A stretch of 64,000 nt of DNA, taken from assembly GCF_000429905.1 (NCBI RefSeq), contig NZ_AUCT01000031.1, positions 19,170-83,169 on the forward strand, written 5' to 3'. Position numbers and translations under genes: made by a program. Below, one piece after another: positions 43,324-50,560 of the stretch. Position 1 is the first letter of the stretch; each line of letters starts with the position of its first letter. The stretch comes from Desulfatibacillum aliphaticivorans DSM 15576 (GTDB taxonomy: Bacteria > Desulfobacterota > Desulfobacteria > Desulfobacterales > Desulfatibacillaceae). The notes beneath the pieces were generated by a model. The model did no database searches, was not told the origin of the DNA, and saw only the letters and a program-made list of their open reading frames with translations.

Positions 43324-43839
43324 ATGGAAAGGAATAAACTTCGAAATGTTGTAAGACTCTGCCTCTACTGCCTTCGACATATGGCCTATTATAGAGCTGG
43401 CTGGAGCGGAGGATCTCTTATAATCGAAACTCAATTCTGGAAGGGTGTGAATGGTAATTTCATTGATATTTGCGTTATAGAATGGTGCAAACTATTTGGC
43501 GACCTGAGGGGTAAACATTGCTGGAGAAAAGTTGTCTCAGATCCAAATTCCTTTCTTGATGGATTATTACAGAATTTGGAACTGACAGAGGACGCATTTG
43601 AAGATTATATTAAGGAGATGAAAATCTATCGAGACAAGTATGTGGCCCATCTGGATTCATTTGAAAAAGTTCAAATACCTAAACTGGATTTTGCAAAAAA
43701 AAGCGTTCTGTATTTGTACAACTATTTACTTGTAGAAGAAGATCAAGGCCAGTATTTTCATGACGCCCCCAAAGATGTATCCCAGTTTTATGAGAAGGCG
43801 TTTAAAGAAGGGCTATCAGTATATCAAGAGAATGCATAA
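43324..43839 (+). CDS. HEPN-like hypothetical protein
   Basis: Protein of 171 residues that I cannot place in a named family with certainty. It is mostly helical, has seven aromatic and several Cys residues in the first 70, and carries IYRDKYVAHLD at 101-111. This is an Arg103-x5-His109 motif like the Rx4-6H of HEPN ribonucleases, especially the AbiU2/swt1-like group where the motif is followed by Asp. HEPN proteins are often toxins or abortive-infection RNases. No nucleotidyltransferase partner is adjacent. Base composition is clearly AT-richer than the neighbours and it is flanked by repeats, suggesting horizontal acquisition. No strong Shine-Dalgarno precedes the ATG. Confidence 0.6.
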   Translation: MERNKLRNVVRLCLYCLRHMAYYRAGWSGGSLIIETQFWKGVNGNFIDICVIEWCKLFGDLRGKHCWRKVVSDPNSFLDGLLQNLELTEDAFEDYIKEMKIYRDKYVAHLDSFEKVQIPKLDFAKKSVLYLYNYLLVEEDQGQYFHDAPKDVSQFYEKAFKEGLSVYQENA

Positions 43840-43888
43840 GAGGTTTAAGGGGACATCTCATGCACTCTCGAAACATCCCCAAAAATCA

Positions 43889-44126
43889 TGTCGGGTCGCT
43901 TCGCGTTGAAGCAAAGGAATTCACAGTAACCCGGACGGGGAAAGCGCACCCGAAAATTTAATTCAGCATCGGGCTCCGCGTGACCCAACCTACAAAACCA
44001 CCAAAAATTCAAGTTGTTATGTAGATACCGTCACGCGAAGCGGTGTATTTGAAATTGATTACCTAAAAGGTTTTTCCGCCGCATCCGCATTTAAAAGATG
44101 AGGAGTCTGGGCGCAGCGACCCGACA
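43889..44126. repeat. MITE-like element with 12-bp terminal inverted repeats
   Basis: TGTCGGGTCGCT (43889-43900) and AGCGACCCGACA (44115-44126) are perfect inverted ends of a 238-base non-coding segment. Inside is an ACCCAACCTAC motif that also occurs beside the RAYT gene at 60.2 kb. No transposase is encoded. No clear target duplication was seen. Confidence 0.55.
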
Positions 44127-44226
44127 TTCTTAGTATGAGACCAAGGAAATCCTTTTTTCAGGCAATGGAAACACAGCCTGTTCGTGCTGGTTGTCAGGCG
44201 TTAAAAGCTATGCGACCGAACAACGT

Positions 44227-44265
44227 GTCGCTTTGCGACCCAGGCAGGATACTGCTCTGCCTGGG
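44227..44265. repeat. Dispersed palindromic element, copy B
   Basis: GTCGC-ttt-GCGAC followed at once by CCCAGGCAG-gatactgct-CTGCCTGGG. On the opposite strand, 31570-31609 has the same order of hairpins with GTTGC...GCAAC and CCCAGGCATC...GATGCCTGGG. Differences in the arms are matched on both sides of each stem. Confidence 0.65.
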
Positions 44266-44370
44266 CTACCCGTTACCCGTCGTCCGCGGAAAGCACGGAA
44301 GGCGCGGAAATATTCCATTCCGTGGGTTCCGTGTTTTCCGTGGTTTGAAAAAAGAAGAAGTTGAGACGCC

Positions 44371-44460
44371 GGATTCCCGATAAAGACACTCGGGAATGAC
44401 GGGCGGGAGGTCTCTGGATTCCTGATAGAAACGTTCAGGAGTGACGAGCGGGAGGTTCTT
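44371..44460. repeat. Two tandem 45-base units, each with a hairpin
   Basis: Both units start GGATTCC, contain an 8-bp inverted repeat and end GCGGGAGGT. Unit 1 has ATTCCCGA/TCGGGAAT and unit 2 has ATTCCTGA/TCAGGAGT. The C-to-T change on one arm is balanced by G-to-A on the other. Confidence 0.65.
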
Positions 44461-44495
44461 GATGGAAATGCCGGATATGGCGCCGGCCTATAAAG

Positions 44496-44538
44496 AAAAA
44501 AAGCCCGTTTCGCTTTGTCGTGCGAAACGGGCTTTTTT
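44496..44538 (-). terminator. Strong bidirectional terminator after the SDR gene
   Basis: GCCCGTTTCGC and GCGAAACGGGC form a perfect 11-bp stem with an 8-base loop, flanked by A7 and T6. On the minus strand it ends the SDR transcript 20 bases after the stop. Confidence 0.9.
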
Positions 44539-44558
44539 GTATACTAGTCCGCCGGACC

Positions 44559-45374
44559 TTAATGGACCCGGCCTCGGAATTCGTCCATGGAGCTGGTGAC
44601 CCCCAAATGAACCGCCAGAAAATCGATCACGGCGGTGGGGAGGACGCGCAAAAGAGGAATGGTATGGGTGAAAGGAGGCATTTTAAGCATGGTCTTGCCT
44701 TTTTTCACGGCTTTTACGACCCGTTGGGCCACCTCGTCCTCCTTGAGGATGGGCAGCAGGAAGCTGTACCGGGTTTTTACGCCGTCGAACATGCCCGTAT
44801 CCGTGAAAAAGGGGCATACGCAGGTGGTTCCCACGCCCTTGACGCCGTTTTTACGCAATTCCAGCCGAATGGCCTCGTCAAAGCCTACATTGGCGAACTT
44901 GGATGCGCTGTAATCCACAAGTGAGTTGACCCCTATCCAGCCCGCCGAGGAGGACATGGTGACGATGTGTCCGTGGTTGGCTTCTATCATGTCCGGCAGA
45001 AAGGCTTTGACGGTCCAGAAATGGCCAAGAACATTTACGGACAAGGTTCTTTCCAACTGCTCGTCTTCGCACTCCAGAAAAGGCTTGCCCGAAACTACGC
45101 CCGCATTGTTGACAAGAACGTCCACCTTGCCAAGATCCTTTTTAATTTCCCCGGCCATGGCGTAAACCTGCTCGCGGTCGGAGACGTCCACGGTATAGGG
45201 GCGGGCCTCGGCGCCCAATTCCTCCACTTCCGAAGCGACTTTTTCAAGCCCCGCCATGGTGGTGGCTGCAAGAACCAGCCTGCTGCCTTCCCTGGCGAAA
45301 TAGTGGGCCATTTTCCGGCCGATGCCGCTTCCCGCTCCGGTGATCAATACCAACTGCCCCTTCAGATTTTTCAC
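44559..45374 (-). CDS. SDR family oxidoreductase
   Basis: NAD(P)-dependent short-chain dehydrogenase of 271 residues. The TGAGSGIG cofactor loop (12-19), VNNAGV, SSSAGW with the catalytic Ser and DYSASKFA with Tyr and Lys are visible. The C-terminal region (TMLKMPPFTHTIPLLRVLP...FLAVHLGV) has a hydrophobic/amphipathic character resembling membrane-associated 17-beta-HSD/RDH-like SDRs. The start is GTG with AGGAGG six bases upstream. Transcribed alone, ended by the strong terminator. Substrate unknown. Confidence 0.92.
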   Translation of the reverse strand: MKNLKGQLVLITGAGSGIGRKMAHYFAREGSRLVLAATTMAGLEKVASEVEELGAEARPYTVDVSDREQVYAMAGEIKKDLGKVDVLVNNAGVVSGKPFLECEDEQLERTLSVNVLGHFWTVKAFLPDMIEANHGHIVTMSSSAGWIGVNSLVDYSASKFANVGFDEAIRLELRKNGVKGVGTTCVCPFFTDTGMFDGVKTRYSFLLPILKEDEVAQRVVKAVKKGKTMLKMPPFTHTIPLLRVLPTAVIDFLAVHLGVTSSMDEFRGRVH

Positions 45375-45530
45375 TGCCTACCTCCTGGCGCCAATCAGCT
45401 TTTAAGCCGAATGACCTGAAAAACGGTGAAAAGAATGCTTTGGCCGCCATGCTTCCCGGTTTATTCCCGGCGATTTATCAGGCGTTCACCGGCGGCCCAT
45501 GATCTTCCATATAGTTTTTCAGGATTTTAT

Positions 45531-45574
45531 CCAAAAGAAAAGGGAAAAACAAGTAGCAAGATTGCTTTTCCCTT
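45531..45574 (-). terminator. Terminator downstream of msrAB
   Basis: Minus strand AAGGGAAAAgCAA and TTGtTTTTCCCTT pair over 12 bp with one mismatch, followed by TTCTTTT. It is about 140 bases after the msrAB stop. Confidence 0.6.
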
Positions 45575-45634
45575 CAAAAAGGCGGGAGATATGGCAGAAA
45601 TATTGGGACAAATTGCCCCAGAGGCTGCTGCGGG

Positions 45635-45684
45635 TCCTTTTTGTTCCGCCCGCGGCCCCTTAGGGGAGCCGGGCGCAAAAAGGA
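45635..45684. other. Long near-perfect hairpin just after msrAB
   Basis: TCCTTTTTG/CAAAAAGGA (9 bp), a three-base bulge, CGCCCG/CGGGCG (6 bp), then CCCC-tta-GGGG at the tip. It spans 50 bases and begins about 30 bases past the msrAB stop. There is no T-run after either strand's hairpin, so it may protect the mRNA end rather than terminate. The rest of 45375-45715 holds no gene. Confidence 0.6.
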
Positions 45685-45715
45685 GGCTTAAGAAGCTAAA
45701 AAAAAAGAGAAAGTT

Positions 45716-46795
45716 CTATTCCTCCGAAACGCCGAAATGCTTGAGGTATTCTCCGTACCCCTCCTTTTTCAGGTCAGTGACGGGGATGAAGCGCAAAGCC
45801 GCTGAGTTGATGCAATATCGCAGCCCGGTGGGCGGAGGGCCGTCGTCAAACACGTGGCCCAAATGGGAGTCCCCGTGCCTGGACCGCACTTCCGTACGGG
45901 TCATGAACAGGCTCTTGTCTTCCACCTCCACAATATTCTCCGGCTCCAGGGGCTTGTAATAGCTGGGCCAGCCCGTTCCCGAATCGTATTTTTCCGCGGA
46001 GCTGAACAAAGGCTCGCCGGATACTATGTCCACGTAAATTCCCGGCTTCTTGTTGTCCCAGTATTCGTTTTTAAAAGGCGGCTCGGTGCCTTCCTTTTGG
46101 GTGACCTTGTATTGCAGGGAAGTCAGTCGCTTTTTCAAAACATCGTTCGCCGGCTTGAAGTACTTGCCGGAGGTTTTGTTTTCAGGGGGAGCTGCATCCT
46201 TATCCCAAACCTTTTCCAGGTACTTGTCCCGGCCTGAGTTGGAACGATAAATCTTGTAGCGAAAGGGGTTCCTTTTATAATAGTCCTGATGGTAATCCTC
46301 GGCCGGGTAAAACTCGCCCGCCTCCCGGATTGGGGTGATCACGGGCTTGTCAAAGCGGCCGGACTCATCCAGGGCTTTCCTGGATCTTTCCGCGGCAAGG
46401 CGCTGTTCTTCCGAATGGTAAAATATGGCCGTGCCGTATTGCTCGCCCCGGTCCACAAACTGGCCCCCTTCGTCCGTAGGGTTGACCTGCCGCCAAAACA
46501 CCTCCAGCAACTGGTCGTAGCTCACCTTGTCCGGGTCGAAATGGATCTCCACGGATTCCAGATGCCCGGTGGCGCCGGAAGACACCTGTTCATATGTGGG
46601 GTTTGTCACGTCCCCGCCCGTATAGCCGGAGATGACGGCTTCCACGCCCTCTATTTGCTCGAAAGGCTTTTCCATGCACCAAAAGCAGCCTCCGGCAAAA
46701 GTGGCCTTTTGGAGGCGCCCCTGAGCCGCTGCGCCGCCGGCGCCGAACGCCAGGAGCATCGCCCCCGCTAATATGATGGTCATTAAAGTATTCAT
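45716..46795 (-). CDS. msrAB: Exported bifunctional methionine sulfoxide reductase MsrA/MsrB
   Basis: Repair enzyme of 359 residues reducing both stereoisomers of methionine sulfoxide. A signal peptide (about 1-24) directs it out of the cytoplasm. The MsrA domain has GGCFWCMEKPFE with catalytic Cys37, and the MsrB domain (about 210-350) has SGTGWPSYYKP and RYCINSAALRF with the catalytic Cys near 327. The MsrB zinc CxxC pairs of many homologues are missing. AAAGGAG six bases before the ATG at 46795 fixes the start. It would need an extracytoplasmic thiol donor; the thioredoxin-like lipoprotein encoded next to it (47062-47490) is a candidate. A Fur-like box lies upstream. Confidence 0.93.
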   Translation of the reverse strand: MNTLMTIILAGAMLLAFGAGGAAAQGRLQKATFAGGCFWCMEKPFEQIEGVEAVISGYTGGDVTNPTYEQVSSGATGHLESVEIHFDPDKVSYDQLLEVFWRQVNPTDEGGQFVDRGEQYGTAIFYHSEEQRLAAERSRKALDESGRFDKPVITPIREAGEFYPAEDYHQDYYKRNPFRYKIYRSNSGRDKYLEKVWDKDAAPPENKTSGKYFKPANDVLKKRLTSLQYKVTQKEGTEPPFKNEYWDNKKPGIYVDIVSGEPLFSSAEKYDSGTGWPSYYKPLEPENIVEVEDKSLFMTRTEVRSRHGDSHLGHVFDDGPPPTGLRYCINSAALRFIPVTDLKKEGYGEYLKHFGVSEE

Positions 46796-46860
46796 GGGTC
46801 GCTCCTTTTTTTTATTTGGCTGCCTGAATTTTTTCATGTTGCCTCTTCTTACACGCAAAA

Positions 46861-46881
46861 AATAATCATTATCATTTATTT
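46861..46881. promoter_or_regulatory. Fur-box-like palindrome upstream of msrAB
   Basis: The AT-rich sequence, read on the minus strand as ATGATAATGATTATT, matches about 13 of 15 positions of the Fur consensus core. It lies 65-85 bases before the msrAB ATG, where a promoter should be. Confidence 0.5.
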
Positions 46882-46982
46882 GTCACGAACAAAGAGCGGC
46901 GGCGGGATGACAATAGGGGTTGCTGGGCGGTCATAAAAAGCAGACCGGGTCTTGCTGGGATGACGACTTTTCAGGACGAACG

Positions 46983-47015
46983 AAAAAAGGGCTTTCCCGG
47001 TTTGGGGGAAAGCCC
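46983..47015 (-). terminator. Terminator after the thioredoxin-like lipoprotein gene
   Basis: Minus strand GGGCTTTCCC-7 bases-GGGAAAGCCC then T6, a perfect 10-bp stem, about 45 bases past the gene end. Confidence 0.9.
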
Positions 47016-47061
47016 ATGGCGAAATCATGAGGGGTGGAAAACGGGTAGGGGAAAAATTCCG

Positions 47062-47490
47062 TCAGGAAGAAAAGCGGTCTCCGAAAGCGTTCATCATTTT
47101 TATGAAATGTTCAGGAGTCCTGGGGCCCTGATAGGGCATAACGTTGGCGCCGGAGGGATCGAGAAAAAAGACGGCGGGGATGTAGCGCACCTGGTATTGG
47201 TTGGGGCTCTCCTTATCCTTATCCACGTTCACGGAAATATTGATCAGCCTTTTGGAAGCCTCGCCCACGCTTTTGTCCGTGAACACCGTGCTTTTCAATT
47301 CCTGGCATGCGCCGCACCAATCCGCCTCGAACACGAGCATGATGGGCTTGCCCTGTTCCTTGGCCATGGACAGGCCTTTTTGATAGTCATGGACAAAATC
47401 AATGCTTAAAGGGCCGACGTCCGCCTTCTCGGTGCAGGCGGCCAAGGCGACCAATACGGCAAGGGCCAGGATTGCGATATAACGTTTCAT
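47062..47490 (-). CDS. Thioredoxin-like lipoprotein
   Basis: Membrane-anchored extracytoplasmic thioredoxin-fold protein of 142 residues. The signal ends in the lipobox ALAAC (Cys19). The active site is ADWCGACQEL, and the cis-Pro loop is RYIPAVFFLDPSG. Similar proteins donate electrons or act in disulfide reduction outside the cytoplasm. It is 28 bases downstream of arfB and followed by a strong terminator. It could supply electrons to the exported MsrAB encoded next; that is inference from position and compartment. Confidence 0.87.
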   Translation of the reverse strand: MKRYIAILALAVLVALAACTEKADVGPLSIDFVHDYQKGLSMAKEQGKPIMLVFEADWCGACQELKSTVFTDKSVGEASKRLINISVNVDKDKESPNQYQVRYIPAVFFLDPSGANVMPYQGPRTPEHFIKMMNAFGDRFSS

Positions 47491-47518
47491 TCCAACATAC
47501 TCCTGTTAATAGTGGGGA

Positions 47519-47941
47519 TCAATCCCAGGAAGACACCTTTCCCCTGAACTGCTTTTTGCGGGCTCTCTTCTTTTTCGAGTCCAGCCGGCGCTGCCTGGAA
47601 GCCAGGGTCGGCCTGGTTTTCTTCCGGGCCTTGGGCTTACGGCATGCCATGTCAATAAGCCGGACCAGCCTTTGCAGGGCTTCTTCCTTGTTTTTAAGCT
47701 GGCTCCTGGTTCCCCGGGAGTCAACCAACAAGACGCCTGATGCCGAAATCCTGTTGTGCGCTATCTTTTCCAGCCTGGCCCTGACGTCTTCGGGAAGGGA
47801 TGGGCTGTTTGCGACGTCAAACCGCAACTGGACGGCGGTGCTGACCTTGTTTACGTTTTGTCCGCCGGGGCCTGAAGACCTGACGAACTCGTAGTCAATC
47901 TCCTCTTCGTTAAGGCTTACTCGGTCGTTAACCACTATCAT
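47519..47941 (-). CDS. arfB: Alternative ribosome-rescue factor ArfB (peptidyl-tRNA hydrolase)
   Basis: Release-factor-like protein of 140 residues that frees stalled ribosomes. The GGQ motif is in FVRSSGPGGQNVNKVST. The C-terminal tail is very basic (KPKARKKTRPT, then KKKRARKKQFRGK), as needed to enter the empty mRNA channel. No codon-recognition domain is present. No clear Shine-Dalgarno is seen before the ATG. It is followed by the thioredoxin lipoprotein gene. Confidence 0.94.
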   Translation of the reverse strand: MIVVNDRVSLNEEEIDYEFVRSSGPGGQNVNKVSTAVQLRFDVANSPSLPEDVRARLEKIAHNRISASGVLLVDSRGTRSQLKNKEEALQRLVRLIDMACRKPKARKKTRPTLASRQRRLDSKKKRARKKQFRGKVSSWD

Positions 47942-48018
47942 GCTATAATTGGCTTCTCCGCTTTGATGCTCCTGGCTGATTAAGGCTATCGATGCCCCAG
48001 CCAGGCGCCCAACATGGC

Positions 48019-48243
48019 TTATTCCTCTAAGATTTTGTCCATTTCCGCCTGATTGGCCTGCTGCTGCGCGGACAGGTCGTGCGACAGTTTCGCCGCTTTA
48101 TCCATCGCGTTGACTTGCGTTTGCATGGGATTCTTCACTTCTTTAGCTGCAGCGGAAGATCCTTTGTTGTCTTCATCGCCGGAACATCCGGCGGCCATGC
48201 AAAGCAACATAACCGCGACAATTCCCCATATAAACTTCTTCAT
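48019..48243 (-). CDS. Small lipoprotein
   Basis: Protein of 74 residues with a signal and lipobox MAAGC (Cys20). The mature part is 55 residues, charged and Gln/Ala-rich, probably one amphipathic helix (MDKAAKLSHDLSAQQQANQAEMDKIL), reminiscent of coiled-coil lipoproteins. No family recognised. GGGAGG seven bases before the ATG supports real translation. Confidence 0.75.
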   Translation of the reverse strand: MKKFIWGIVAVMLLCMAAGCSGDEDNKGSSAAAKEVKNPMQTQVNAMDKAAKLSHDLSAQQQANQAEMDKILEE

Positions 48244-48345
48244 GGATTATCCTCCCATGTTTGGATTATCAACACCACTACAGCATAACATCACCCGACG
48301 GGATAACGCCACCCTTTTTGGGCGGAGGCGAAACCTTGCCTGAAA

Positions 48346-49503
48346 TCAGACGCTGGCCCGCACAATATCCGCAGCTTCGGCGGGACCGATCCGTCCGCGC
48401 TCTCCCAGCTTCGCCTGATCCCGTTCCAGGCCTTTGCGGACCGTTTCCGCAGCTTCGGCGGGGTCGATGCCGTAGTCCGTCAACCGGGTGGGCATGCCCA
48501 TTTCGTTGAAAAAGCATTCGGTTTCCGCAATAGCCCGGTTTACGGCCAATTCCTCGTCCTTATCCTCTATCATCCATATTCTTCGGGCGTATTGAAGGAG
48601 TTTGTCCTGCTTGTTCTCCCTTTGATGCCGCAAAAGCCAGCACAAGACCACCGCGATAGCCTCGCCGTGGGCCAGGCCGTAATGTACGGTCAGTTCGTGC
48701 CCGATTCTGTGCGTGGCGAAATCCGTGGGCACGCCGCACTTCAAGAGCCCGTTCAATGCCTGGTTGGCGCACCACATAAAACCGGCGCGGGCGTCGTAAT
48801 CCTGCTTTTTGGCCAGGGTTTTGGGGCCTACTTCCAGAAGAGTCAGGAGCACGGCTTCGGCCTGCCTGTCCTGGAGCGGGGCCTGGACCGGATAGGTAAG
48901 GTATTGCTCCAAAACGTGGATGAAAGCGTCCACCACGCCGTTGCGCACCTGGTTGTCCGGCAGGGAATAAGTGACTTCCGGGTCCATGACCGCAAATCGG
49001 GGAAAGAGCTTGTCCGCGTGAAAAACGATCTTTTTTTCTTCGGCCTTGCGGGATACCACGCCGATATTATTGGTTTCGGAACCGGTGGCAGGCAGGGTCA
49101 CGACCACGCCCAGCGGCAGGGCGTCCGTCACCTTGGCCAGCTTGGAGCAAATTTCCCAGGGATCGCCGGCGGTGTATTTGCTGGCCGCAGCGATGAACTT
49201 GGTTCCGTCCATGATGGAGCCTCCGCCCACAGCCAGTAAGAAGGAAGGCTCTTCCTTTTTAACCATGTCCACGGCTTGCATCAGGACGTCGTACTCCGGG
49301 TTGGGGGCGATGCCCGAGAATTCCACCACCTCGCGTTTTTTCAACGAATCCATCACCTGATCGTGCACTCCGTTTTTGCGGATGGATTCTCCGCCGGTGA
49401 CCAGCATGATCTTTCCCCGGGGCGGGACCAGGTTTTTCAGGCGGCTGATGGTTCCCTTGCCGAAAACCACTTTCGTGGGATTGTGATAGTCGAAATTTCT
49501 CAT
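48346..49503 (-). CDS. Iron-containing alcohol dehydrogenase (YqhD/BDH-like)
   Basis: Group III alcohol dehydrogenase of 385 residues. The NAD(P) motif is LAVGGGSIMDGTKF near 97-110. Metal ligands are Asp and His in VVDAFIHVLEQ and two His in FATHRIGHEL and YGLAHGEA. Overall it resembles NADPH-dependent butanol dehydrogenase/YqhD, which reduce aldehydes. The C-terminal 60 residues contain a duplicated short segment (GIDPAEAAETVRKGL and IGPAEAADIVRAS). GGAG seven bases before the ATG. It may be functionally tied to the aldehyde oxidoreductase operon about 1 kb away, as both interconvert aldehydes; that is inference. Confidence 0.92.
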   Translation of the reverse strand: MRNFDYHNPTKVVFGKGTISRLKNLVPPRGKIMLVTGGESIRKNGVHDQVMDSLKKREVVEFSGIAPNPEYDVLMQAVDMVKKEEPSFLLAVGGGSIMDGTKFIAAASKYTAGDPWEICSKLAKVTDALPLGVVVTLPATGSETNNIGVVSRKAEEKKIVFHADKLFPRFAVMDPEVTYSLPDNQVRNGVVDAFIHVLEQYLTYPVQAPLQDRQAEAVLLTLLEVGPKTLAKKQDYDARAGFMWCANQALNGLLKCGVPTDFATHRIGHELTVHYGLAHGEAIAVVLCWLLRHQRENKQDKLLQYARRIWMIEDKDEELAVNRAIAETECFFNEMGMPTRLTDYGIDPAEAAETVRKGLERDQAKLGERGRIGPAEAADIVRASV

Positions 49504-49607
49504 GGTCGGACTCCGTGTTTGCTATGTGTGGACATAAGGCTTAAATTGTGACAAGAATTCTCAATTGCAGATCAGCTCCGGCTTGTCAATTGCACCCCTA
49601 AAATTAT

Positions 49608-49636
49608 TTGATGCCAGCGGGTTACAATGATATGAT
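49608..49636 (+). promoter_or_regulatory. Promoter of the M48 peptidase gene
   Basis: TTGATG (49608-49613), 17-base spacer, TATGAT (49631-49636), 43 bases upstream of the ATG. Confidence 0.5.
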
Positions 49637-49679
49637 TTTTGCATAATTTGTGCATCAATGCAAAATAAGGAGAAATTTC

Positions 49680-50492
49680 ATGCCAGCTCTGAAAAAATCG
49701 TTGCTCTACTTTCTGCTCCTTTGCCTTAGTTTGGTTTTAACCGCCTGCTCCACGGTTCCCATTACGGGCAGGTCCCAGCTTTCCCTAGTGTCGCCGGCTC
49801 AAATGCAGTCCATGAGCTATTCCCAGTACGACGCGTTTTTGAAGGAACACAAAGTCAGCACGGACAGGCAAAAAACCGAAATGGTCCAAAGGGTCGGCTA
49901 TCGCATCCAAAGGGCCGTGGAAAGATATTTTGCGGCGGCGAACATGAGCAGCCAGTTGAACGGATTCCAGTGGGAATTCAATCTCATCGCCGACGATCAG
50001 GTGAACGCCTGGGCCATGCCCGGCGGCAAGGTGGTGGTTTATGAGGGCATCCTGGACGTGGCGCAGAATGAAACCGGGCTTGCCGTGGTCATGGGGCACG
50101 AAATCGCCCATGTTGTGGCGAATCACGGCGCCGAGCGCATGAGCCAGTCCCTCATGGCCCAGATGGGCGGCATGGCCCTGGACCTTGCCCTGCATGACAG
50201 CCCCGCCCAAACCCGGGCCTTGTGGCTGCAGGCCTACGGCCTGGGATCCCAGGTGGGCGTGATCCTGCCCTACTCCCGGCTGCACGAGTCCGAAGCGGAC
50301 CGCCTTGGCCTGATTTTTATGGCCATGGCCGGATACGATCCGGCGCAGGCCGTGGGCTTTTGGCAGCGCATGTCCGCTTCCAGCAAAAACAGCAACAACC
50401 TGGAGTTTTTAAGCACACACCCTTCGGACGCCACGCGCATTGCCAAGATAAAGCAGACCTTGCCCGAGGCCCGAAGGTATTACAAAAAATAG
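49680..50492 (+). CDS. M48 family metallopeptidase lipoprotein (LoiP/YcaL-like)
   Basis: Periplasmic zinc peptidase of 270 residues anchored by a lipobox (LTAC, Cys22). The zinc motif GHEIAHVVANHGAERMS (HExxH) and the third ligand Glu in RLHESEADRLGLIFMA are complete. The C-terminal STHPSDATRI motif is typical of the family. These proteins degrade misfolded envelope proteins. AAGGAG seven bases before the ATG at 49680. Confidence 0.93.
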   Translation: MPALKKSLLYFLLLCLSLVLTACSTVPITGRSQLSLVSPAQMQSMSYSQYDAFLKEHKVSTDRQKTEMVQRVGYRIQRAVERYFAAANMSSQLNGFQWEFNLIADDQVNAWAMPGGKVVVYEGILDVAQNETGLAVVMGHEIAHVVANHGAERMSQSLMAQMGGMALDLALHDSPAQTRALWLQAYGLGSQVGVILPYSRLHESEADRLGLIFMAMAGYDPAQAVGFWQRMSASSKNSNNLEFLSTHPSDATRIAKIKQTLPEARRYYKK

Positions 50493-50560
50493 GCGAATTT
50501 CCGGTCATTGAAGTTTAATGCCCGACTAATCCGCTTTAGACAGGATGACCCAATTAACTT

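Larger units (their letters stand above)
43840..44558. other. Non-coding repeat region between the HEPN-like gene and the SDR gene
   Basis: About 720 bases without a credible gene. In order: the MITE-like element, the hairpin pair at 44227, a CACGGAA/TTCCGTG degenerate inverted stretch (about 44290-44335), the 45-base tandem repeat at 44371 and the SDR terminator at 44496. An 82-codon open frame across it is made of repeats. Confidence 0.6.

Noticed and set aside
44135..44383. 82-codon frame in the repeat region
   Set aside because: Built from palindromic repeats; no coding signal.
43167..44460. CRISPR array
   Set aside because: Repeats are few, palindromic and not regularly spaced by unique spacers; no cas gene in the window.
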